From assembly GCF_023078275.1 (NCBI RefSeq), contig NC_062974.1:21629119-21693118 (forward strand): a stretch of 64,000 bases of DNA, in the 5' to 3' direction. Both the position numbers and the translations under genes were made by a program. The notes beneath the pieces were generated by a model, which ran no database searches, was not told the origin of the DNA, and saw nothing but the letters and a program-made list of their open reading frames with translations. This DNA comes from Leguminivora glycinivorella. Its lineage: Eukaryota; Arthropoda; Insecta; Lepidoptera; Tortricidae. This document shows, piece after piece, positions 54,847-64,000 of the stretch. The first letter of the stretch is position 1, and the number at the start of each line of letters is the position of its first letter.

Positions 54847-54973
54847 ACAACAGCGAAGAAATAACATAGATCTTACTTCGTGCCATCAAAATGAACTGAT
54901 ATTTCATATCAAACAGCAGTGAAGAAATAATAAAGATCTTACTTCGTGCCATCAAAATGAACTGATATTTCAT
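54847..54973. repeat. Two-copy tandem repeat of about 66 bp in LTR
   Basis: CATAGATCTTACTTCGTGCC and AAAGATCTTACTTCGTGCC blocks, each followed by ATCAAAATGAACTGATATTT. It produces the repeated peptide in the - strand ORF at 54701-55006, which is not a gene. Confidence 0.85.
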
Positions 54974-55149
54974 AAATGTTAAAAACATTATCAAAATTAA
55001 TTTCAATCAAATATTCAAAATCTTCTAAGTAGAAACAGCTAATAATAATATAGAAAAGAAAATAATATAGATGGTAAAATTATACCAATGATGTTATTCA
55101 ACATACGTGAGAGAGGATTGTCCACATATGGACTTTTTAGGAATATGAT

Positions 55150-55975
55150 GCATAATGTATTCATTATATTTCAGTAATGCAATAATTCTATGTTAACTCA
55201 TCTAACTTCTCGTTAATATTGATGAGTAACATTTGTTCACATTAAATATATTATTTGGGACATAGTTCCCCATAAAGAACTTTTAGTAATATGTTGCATA
55301 GTGTACTCATCATATTTCAGTAATGCAATAAGTCTATGTTAACTCATCTAATTTGTTGTTAATATTGACGAGTAACATTGGTACACATTAAATATATTAT
55401 TTGTGACATAATTCCCTATATTCAATATATTTCAGTGATGCAAAAAGTCTATGTTAACTCATCGTATTTGTTGTTTATATTGACGAGTAACAATTGTACA
55501 CATTAAATATATTATTTGGGACATAATTCCCCTTATTCATTATATTTGAGTAATGCAATAAGTCTGTGTTAACTCATCGTATTTGTTGTTTATATTGACG
55601 AGTAACATTTGTACACAGTAAATATATCATTTGGGACATAATTCCCCATATTCATTGTATTTGAGTAATCCAATAAGTCTGTGTTAACTCATCGTATTTG
55701 TTGTTTATATTGACGAATAACATTTGTACACATTAAATATATCATTTGGGACATAATTCCCCATATTCATTGTATTTGAGTAATGCAATAAGTCTGTGTT
55801 AACTCATCGTATTTGTTGTTTATATTGACGAGTAACATTTGTACACATTAAATATATCATTTGGGACATAATTCCCCATATTCATTGTATTTGAGTAATG
55901 CAATAAGTCTGTGTTAACTCATCGTATTTGTTGTTTATATTGACGAGTAACATTTGTACACATTAAATATATTAT
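55150..55975. repeat. Tandem repeat, about 115-bp unit, seven copies, in LTR
   Basis: Units contain AATGCAATAAGTCTGTGTTA, ATTTGTTGTTTATATTGACG and TTTGGGACATAATTCCCC. The first two copies are more diverged and longer; the last three are nearly identical. Confidence 0.9.
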
Positions 55976-58275
55976 TTATACTCAAATAGTAATCAAAATA
56001 CATAATAAGCAAAATAATCATCTAATCACATGTTATTATGATATAGTTATTTCCTTAGGAAAACATCGTAAAGTCACTTCTTTTATCAAACCGTAATTCA
56101 GAACACTAAACAAAAAAATATCACTCTCTTCTATACTTTACACTCAGTCAATTTGTGTAAGAATGTCCAATAATATTTATTTATTTATTTATTTATCATC
56201 TTTAAATTTATACTACAGTATCAAGATTGCTCAGTCTTGCTATAATTCATAATCAAAAGTAAAACTGCTTAATTGTAAATCAAATCAAATCAAATAATTT
56301 ACCTATTAGCGTTGGAATATAAGCGTTCTCTTTTAACAACCGCTTTACATCAGGCGGGCCGTATGCTTGTTTGCCACCGACGCAGTATAGAAAATACGTA
56401 TAATTGAATGACACTTACCTACTTATTTAATGTACATATCATATAAAATAACTTTTAAATTCAAATAAACACAGTAACAACACGCCCAGTATAAGTTGAC
56501 CCCGACGCGCTAAGTTATCTAGTCCTGGACACACAGTGTAGTTTAAAATGGCCGTCCGCCTCGCGTCGCGTCGAACGTGCAATCCAAATTATTATCGACT
56601 TTTAGGAATACACTAAGAAATCACTATTCATATACACAGTAAATATTAAAACAACTACTAGATCACATTGAAACACGATATTGGATTAAATCACAGAATA
56701 TATATTAGTACGTTAAATAGAATATCGAAAGTACAGAATTCGCGCCCTCTCGCGATACGCGATCAAAATCATCCGCCATTTTTGAAATTCGAAGGTCAAG
56801 ACCCGCGCTGGCTGGTATCAAATGCACGAGCGGTTTAGTTCTATTACGTCACAGGAATAAATCGCATGTCGTTTTTCGCTCGGTTTAACGCGATGTCTTA
56901 TTAATCTAAATTGTTTGTAATTGATACATAATGATAGGCAAATACAACGCGAACGCGAACTACGTGGTGAAAGTATATTTGTATTCTATCAGTGTAATAA
57001 TTGAACTAAGATTGTATTCGCGAAGATCTGATCTTACGGACTTACTTGTTTATTTTGTAGGCACAACACAGAGCCGGGATGTATAGTTAAACCTTTAAAT
57101 TATCAACACTTTATTAACTTTTTGTGTAAGTGAAAGATAATGGAAAGCTATAAGTATTGTTTATAAGCTGTGATTGTGTCTTAGTGAATTGTTTAGTGAA
57201 ATATTTTCTCTATAAAAGCAAGCTAGTGTCCCGACGGAATGTAAACGTACAAAGGTATTTATCTAGCTGAAATAGTTTTATTGCAATTACATACTTAAAG
57301 CGGGTTCCTTAAGTTTATGACACACGAACTCTATAGTATTATTTAAATAACACACATACAAATGCCAATGAAAAACCGTCACGTAATTAATTATGTAGTT
57401 CACTTGCGCACTAAAATTATTAAAGAATAATTAGTACCTGTTTTCTTAATGTCGGAAGGTCTTCTTTATGTCGCCTTCGATGACTAGCTCCAAGCTCCTC
57501 CATTCTTCATAATTATTGGCCTACTCACCAAAACTCCTTTTTCTGAACTATGCGCACCTTAGCTCCAGCCTCCTCCGTAGTCACGAAGTACTTCTTCAAG
57601 CTTCTCGAATCGAATTACCTATTATTATAATGTTTTGTCTTCAACGTTCCCGAACCTAAAAAGCCCCATCTGACGCTGCGCTCAGAGTTTTATTGTCCCG
57701 ATTTTAACGCATGCGCTGTTCCTAGTGACGACCGGGACGCGCTTCTCTAGCGTCTCATTGGTTGAAGTTTTTCGTCCAAAGTTCCGCTTTCCTCCATAAC
57801 AACGCTTACGGCAATAGTGTAAGGAATGTTTGATTTTGTAAATTACGCTAACTTTCATATTTTTATCCCGATTTACTGCTTTCCTCGATAATAACGCTTT
57901 TGGCAACAGTTTTAGAAATGTTGATCTTTGTAAATTATGTACGTTTGAATTCCGGGAATAATTATTATTTTTCTATCGTGTGATCTCCCCAGCGTGGCCT
58001 TGTGCTGCGGGTAGCAACAGTGATCGTTGTGCGAAATGTGCGTGCCCAAATTCCGAGAATTGTTATTTTCAATTTCCTGGAATTTTTGTTTCTAAGCATA
58101 TTTAATTTTACAAATACTGTATTCAAATAGTGTAACTATTTGATTAGAATATTACTTATTATGAAATCATACAACACAACATTAACATAGACAATTGTCT
58201 AAAAGAAACAAAGTCAGATTATTCAAATAATTATATACATAGATTTGTAAGAGGCGAGGACATCGGGTCGTTACA

Positions 58276-61200
58276 ATTGCCCCCACATTTGTGCATAGAG
58301 AATGGTTTCTCAAACCTGACTCGGAGCACAAATGTTTTTATTCAAAATGAGATATCGTTGTCTTAACCCTTTAATTCCGGTAAAATATGATATGTTTCTG
58401 GGATGAGTACTTCGGTAAATTAAACCTCTATATGAGAGCCGCTCCAACTAATTCCTGAATTGTCTAGGAAACTGAATATCTATTTCGGTATCCATTTTTG
58501 GTTATCTTTAAAAACTAAGACAAATTCTTTTTGAACTAGCCTTTTGAATGACAAATCCTTAGATTCAACTGCCATATGGTGTGAAATGTGTTGAATGGTT
58601 TGGCCATGGCCATCGATAGTTGTCCGAGATTCCAAACTATAAATTCTATATGCATGTGATACTCCACTTTCCTAGTATCGCGGATTTATCACCTGACATC
58701 GTGTTACACTAGTCAGTGCTAGAATTGTTTGACTTCCAGGGTAACTTTTATGTTAGTATGTAGTATTATAAGAATGGAATGATGATTCCAAAGTCTGCCA
58801 TTCTCGAGGCCAGTGTTAATTATGATTCAACTTTTGTGAACAAAACTTATTTTGATTTAATAATTCTCCTAGATAGAGAGAAATATAGTAAATAATTTGA
58901 TTAATCAAAAATAACCAGCTAAATAAATTCAGTTATTGAAATTTTCAATTTCCCCTTTTCGTAGTTGTGGTGAGTAAAAGTGACCAATATTCAAAGGAAC
59001 CTCACTGATCCAGCACGAATTATGAACTTAATGGTTATCCAGACACATGAGTCAAATTGCCACCAGCCAGAATTCCCATTCCAATAAAGCATTTGGTTGT
59101 GAATCAAATGTACCCTAATGGTAAAATCTTTGCATCCTCATATGGGTAGTTAAATCACATTGCACGATTAGGTAACCCGCTATCTACATTGCCCAGATAT
59201 TATGAACCTACAAAAATCTCTTTACTAGAATGAAAAAGCCTTTCAATTTCTCAGGTAACCACCGACAATTGTTCTCCCCATAGTTCGAAAAACCAGTCCA
59301 CAACTCAATACTAGTCAATAATTTTCCTCCTTTCTCGGCATATGTCCTATGTATATTTATAAGAGTAATCAGACAATCAATATTTCAATCTTATTGATAA
59401 TGTTAAGTCACATTTTATGACAAACAAAATTATCTGATTTATCCCATAAAGACACAGGGTGTGTGTTTAGTTCGTTTATTAGCGGCATGTAGAGTATGTT
59501 GTTACCAAAAGAATGTACCTGTAAAAGGTATAAATTATTTATCCTAACACATAACTCTCGTGATAACAAGTTTGTGTAACCCTTTCCCCATTCTAAAATT
59601 CCAATAACTGCCGTCACTATTCTCAAACTTGCAAACATGAGGAAACCCTTCATATCTTCAAACGACTCTTCATCCATTCATCTAGCTAAACCTCTCTTCT
59701 TTCTATTATGCGAATTTCATCTATACTACTCGTTCAGATTTCATCCTTCCTCATACGCCCAATTTTACTGTTTCTGACATACCTGCAAGTCCACTTAGAT
59801 AATGACAGTAAAAATAATGTATGATATCATAATTAAAAAGCTCTCTCTTTTTCCTGTTGCTATTTAAATTTTCCAAATTGATCAGAAATTTAAAATAATA
59901 TACATACTTATATCATAAGTATAGGTACCTACTATATTTTTCTTTAATTTATGAATCGCTCTCCTTTTAGTGTTTTCCTGTACCCAAATAATTGTAACAG
60001 TAGCTATGATTAATTCGGGATTCTTTTGTTTCAGCGTAACGTTTTCAGTATAAGTTCGACTTGAATTAAAATTGTGAAACATATTAATTTTATACTTTAT
60101 AGTCTACTCTCAATTATTGATAGATAAACGTTTCTCTAATAAATATTTCAAAAGATATGTTAATGAAAGTTACTTCGTAATAAAACTTGCCCCCATGACA
60201 TCGCAAGTTTTACACTATTAACTAACTCTTATAAAATGATAATTCAAAAATATAAAACTACTACGACTTGTTTTTAAAATAATTTTATGATATAAGCCCA
60301 TTATATTATATTTACGATGATGATGATGAAGTTAACTTAATTAAGTTAATCAGAAACAAGAATAACATACACATACACTTACAATGTATCTGTTGCATGC
60401 ACAAACTATTTACTTGCAATTATAATTGCTGGCAATATGGGCCCCCTGCTAACTGAATTTAGTTTACCAGTTGAGGCAAACAAAAACAAAAATAACATAC
60501 ATACACATACATTTACATTGTCCATACAACTGATTTCTTTATACTTTGACCTATTTGCCCCCTTGTTAACTAAACTTTGTCATCTGTCATTGAATAATCA
60601 TATACGTCGAATAACTATTCCTAAATTCCCAAATTAGATGCCAATTAAACTGAAATTATTGCACTACTTTCTTCCTTCAAGCTATCTTTAGATTTTGATG
60701 ACATTAAAAGACTATAAAAATAGAAAATGATGGTATTCAGGAACCATAAAAATAGGAAATGCTTAACAGTGGTTATTGATTGGTTTTAGATTTGAAATTG
60801 TAAATTGGAAACAATTGTAAATTTCTAAACAGAGGTTATTGCTAAGTTGGTATTCAAATCTAAATAATTATTCACGTCATCGATTTTGATAAAATTGAAT
60901 AGATGGTAAATAAATTCAAAGTGATTCCAAACATACATACATACAAACAACCAACTCTGAAAATTAAACCCTTTTAAGTTTAATATTGATTTCTTTTTCT
61001 CACTCTTTAACCTTTTAATGAAAGTTTATTTAAGTTTGTGAAATTGGTGTAGAATGACAATAATGACACTATTAACATTTACCTGACTTGATTATCTGTG
61101 TCTTACTGACAGGTACAATGAGTTAAACTTTGACACCACTAGATCCTCCGATCTCTACATATTTTTTTTTATATTTTACCAAAACATACAAATATGAAAT

Positions 61201-62163
61201 AATCGAACACGATATGATAGTAGTCAAACAGAGTAGTGAAATTATTGCGTAACTGAGTCGACACATCGTAAAATTCCTAAAATGTGAAAAATATTTTTCT
61301 TTGAAATGCAATATTACGTATACTTGATTCAAAATAATAAACTAATAATTATGATCCGACAAGTAATTACTTTAGTTTAAGAGACTATTTAAAATTGAAA
61401 TATTTTGCTAAATCACTCGTCTCTAAATATATTATTTATAAATGTCCTCTTGTATGTAAAGATCATAATTTTCATAGAATTGTTAATTGAAAAGCTGAAT
61501 TGTTTTATGTCTCTCGTTTTCAAGAATAGCTACGACAAACTAACACAAGTAATCTTCTCAAATAAAAGTAGAAATATCAAAACGACAACTATGCAGTAGA
61601 ATTATCCACAGAAAAATTCCATTGTAATCGAATACAATATAAATCCGGTAAGATAAATATATAAAGTTACGTAAGTAAACACGAATAAGAAATATTACAA
61701 ACATGCTCACTTACCTTGATAAAATATAAACTGCTATATTATAGTCTGGCTTCATTTATCTACTTACCAATTGTTGTTACTTTTAATATCTTTTGCCTGA
61801 TATCTTCTTCATTTTGAGACTCCTAGCTTTCCTATACTATGTATGAGGAAGAAAATAATGGAATAACATCACAGTATATAGCTTCAATTAACCTGCCCCC
61901 ACTTTTAGTAAACTCTTGACCCATCTTTTCACAAGAACAAGGTTAGTAATGTAGACCTAAAAATATAAAAACAATGTTAGAAAGGTAATAATAAATATGC
62001 AACTCTCAACTCTTTGCATCCGTAACACGGCAACAAATTGTGACACTCGCGTGCCACTAGCAAAACAGAGACACAAACAAATCGAAACACATTTAAATAC
62101 ATCCTACTAATGGTAATAATTTAAGTTTAGTAAATAATAATCCTGGTCATGGCGCCACCAAAT
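58276..62163 (-). other. Internal region of the LTR element, non-coding
   Basis: About 3.9 kb, AT-rich. Scattered small ORFs (largest 89 codons) show no gag, protease, RT or integrase motif. Confidence 0.55.
62139..62160 (-). other. Candidate primer-binding site
   Basis: Three bases inside the LTR end. The + strand reads AATCCTGGTCATGGCGCCA then CCA, like a tRNA 3' end including CCA. The T-arm part equals tRNA-His in this window; the acceptor part has a 3-base insertion and one mismatch relative to it, so the primer tRNA is not certain. Confidence 0.55.
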
Positions 62164-62315
62164 TGTAAAAGCCCCCTCGCCCCACCTAAACGTTACCTTT
62201 AACCCAAAGACCCACTGACCCAATAACTAATCTAAATCTCAAGGAACCCTAAAAACAAATCTACTTTAACTATCTGTCTCTGTCTTGCATTTAAACGTTT
62301 GGCCATAAAAGTGAT

Positions 62316-62370
62316 GTGATCGTCTAGTAAGTGGTAGGACTCCGTAGTTGTGCGTAGTAACCCCTGGTTC
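62316..62370 (+). pseudogene. tRNA-His-like segment inside LTR copy 2
   Basis: Identical to the segment at 53479, as part of the LTR. Confidence 0.7.
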
Positions 62371-63110
62371 TTTAGCAAGGAGGAGAGTTGCATACCTTAC
62401 AAAACTGGAATTTAATGAAACTAAGATAATTAATTAAAGGTAATTTACTATAAAGTTTTAGATCTTAGAAAGTTAGATTATATTAAAGTTAGGTTATTAT
62501 GAGAAGTAGATAAATAACAAAAGCAAAGTAACAAAGAACATGTTTTAATCAATGTAATATAACAAACACAATAATTTAGTTAAGTAATCATTCATGTAAT
62601 TGTACTATACTGCAGAATCTGGATACTGGAACTCTCGTCAGTCGTTGGAGTTGGTTGACAATAGCAGTAGCTCAGCTGGAGTAGAAACAATGGTCCTTGT
62701 AGTCCTTCCAGGTGCAACGATGTAGATAATAAATACATAAACATAAAAAAGGTTTTTGGTAAAAATCCCCAACTCCTACTTGTGACTCCTGTCGCACGAG
62801 AAGCGTCGGATAAGCCGAAGTGACTCTAAAGTTATGGAATTTAATCTAATAAAATCTGAATGCTAAAACTAACGCTTCCTATACTAGGTGGGGTATGGAG
62901 TCTCCCTAAACCAATCACTGTGGGAAAGTCCCTTGATTGGGCTTCCTAATCCCTACCTCCCTATTCCTAGGAGTATAAGACTCAGCGAATGGCTAGAAAA
63001 CGTTTCACAATTCCTAATGGTATTCCGATGATTGAAACGTCAAGTATTCACCAGAAACCCCTACCTACTTCATTTCACTCTAAGCTAATCCCATAACCCA
63101 TTCCCAAAAG

Positions 63111-63555
63111 CTGTAAGCTTTGATGGCAGATCCGTAGATCAATTTATACCCTTAGGTAATAAATGCAATAGGCCTTAGCCTTAACATGACCTTAGTCAAA
63201 CTGTAAGCCTTGATGGCAGATCCGTAGATCATTTTTACCCTTAGGTAATAATTGTAATAGGCCTTAGCCTTAATATGACCTTAGTCAGACTGTAAGCTTT
63301 GATGGCAGATCCGTAGATCATTTTTACCCTTAGGTAATAATTGTAATAGGCCTTAGCCTTAATATGACCTTAGTCAGACTGTAAGCTTTGATGGCAGATC
63401 CGTAGATCATTTTTACCCTTAGGTAATAATTGTAATAGGCCTTAGCCTTAATATGACCTTAGTCAGACTGTAAGCTTTGATGGCAGATCCGTAGATCATT
63501 TTTACCCTTAGGTAATAATTGTAATAGGCCTTAGCCTTAATATGACCTTAGTCAG
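63111..63555. repeat. Tandem repeat, 89-bp unit, five copies (LTR copy 2)
   Basis: Same array and copy number as at 54275, as expected for LTRs synthesised from one template. Confidence 0.92.
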
Positions 63556-64000
63556 GAATACAATTCATTAGGTATAAGTTGCGCGAATCGACTGTTTCTA
63601 TTATACAGTACGACTCCTAACTCTGCGTTCCGCTCGGTTAGTGCACTTAAACCATAAAATGTCCACCTGAACATTATGTCAAACAACAGCGAAGAAATAA
63701 CATAGATCTTACTTCGTGCCATCAAAATGAACTGATATTTCATATCAAACAGCAGTGAAGAAATAATAAAGATCTTACTTCGTGCCATCAAAATGAACTG
63801 ATATTTCATAAATGTTAAAAAACATTATCAAAATTAATTTCAATCAAATATTCAAAATCTTCTAAGTAGAAACAGCTAATAATAATATAGAAAAGAAAAT
63901 AATATAGATGGTAAAATTATACCAATGATGTTATTCAACATACGTGAGAGAGGATTGTCCACATATGGACTTTTTAGGAATATGATGCATAATGTATTCA

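Larger units (their letters stand above)
53327..58275 (-). repeat. Inferred 3' LTR (with respect to - strand element)
   Basis: Terminal dinucleotides TG...CA on either strand (+ TGTAAAAGC to CGTTACA). The first 1,837 bases match the second copy. The remainder to 58275 is assigned from the terminal motif and adjoining PPT only. Confidence 0.6.
53327..64000 (-). mobile_element. Long non-coding LTR retrotransposon (LARD-like), extends past window end
   Basis: 53327-55163 and 62164-64000 are direct repeats, offset 8,837 bases, differing by eye at only about three sites. On the - strand the LTR ends ...GCTTTTACA at 62164, followed after ATT by a PBS candidate (TGGTGGCGCCATGACCAGGA). The other inner boundary is inferred at 58275: a G-rich PPT candidate (ATGTGGGGGCAAT) directly precedes TGTAACGACCC, a typical LTR start. 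This gives an LTR of about 4,949 bp and an internal region of about 3,888 bp with no ORF above 90 codons. LTR copy 1 is complete; copy 2 is cut by the window. Non-autonomous. The full-LTR length is inference because the far end of copy 2 is not in view. Confidence 0.75.
62164..64000 (-). repeat. Second LTR, partial (runs off window)
   Basis: Nearly identical to 53327-55163. Differences seen: a one-base A-run indel near 62746, T for C near 63552, and a one-base A-run indel near 63820. Confidence 0.85.

Noticed and set aside
54701..55006. 101-codon - strand ORF with an internal peptide repeat (also 63552-63809)
   Set aside because: It arises from the two-copy tandem repeat inside the LTR; no similarity to any family recognised and no other coding signal.
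54275..55975. Regularly spaced repeats that might suggest a CRISPR array
   Set aside because: Units are head-to-tail without unique spacers, in a eukaryotic LTR.
56440..57060. GC-richer block that might be a Mef2 promoter or first exon
   Set aside because: It lies within the inferred LTR and shows no exon with a donor that I could tie to the Mef2 acceptor at 46976.
53327..64000. Simple segmental tandem duplication as explanation of the 8.8-kb-spaced repeat
   Set aside because: TG...CA termini, a PBS-like site and a PPT-like tract at the two inner boundaries fit an LTR element better, although this stays open until the right end is seen.

Overview
The window looks like a moth or butterfly (Lepidoptera) nuclear chromosome. 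It is AT-rich and has insect gene families with many GT-AG introns. Its interspersed repeats are typical of lepidopterans: Helitron-like elements ending in a GC-rich hairpin plus CTAGT, (TCTG)n-containing elements, and many short hairpin MITEs. No prokaryotic or CRISPR-like features were seen.

Three protein genes occupy the first 47 kb. (1) 470-15228, + strand: a very large group IV chitin deacetylase (CDA5 type). It has an N-terminal peritrophin-A chitin-binding domain, about 1,900 residues of low-complexity Pro/Thr/Asn-rich linker, and a C-terminal carbohydrate esterase 4 domain. Two adjacent, mutually exclusive exons each encode the first catalytic motif. The signal-peptide exon lies upstream of the window. 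(2) 17475-25864, + strand: a complete nine-exon ionotropic receptor that I recognise as Ir21a, the cool/thermosensory IR. (3) 29978-46889, - strand: the MADS-box myogenic factor Mef2, with eight coding exons (399 aa) and a 3' UTR of about 3.9 kb. Ir21a and Mef2 are tail to tail, with poly(A) signals only tens of bases apart.

The Mef2 intron between 30896 and 36976 carries, on the opposite strand, a cluster of tRNA-His(GTG) sequences: five that look intact, one with a T-loop mutation and one badly degenerated. Each sits inside a conserved leader/trailer pair that can form an extra stem, and one copy shows a compensatory base change.

From about 47 to 53 kb there is no recognisable gene, only MITEs and diverged repeats. 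From 53327 to the window end lies what I interpret as a very recent, non-coding LTR retrotransposon on the - strand. Its LTRs are long (about 4.9 kb inferred), its internal region is about 3.9 kb without gag or pol, and the LTR portions that can be compared are nearly identical. This resembles the LARD class described in plants. The element carries a primer-binding-site candidate resembling the complement of a tRNA-His 3' end, and a separate tRNA-His-like segment inside the LTR. This element and the tRNA-His cluster are the most unusual parts of the window.
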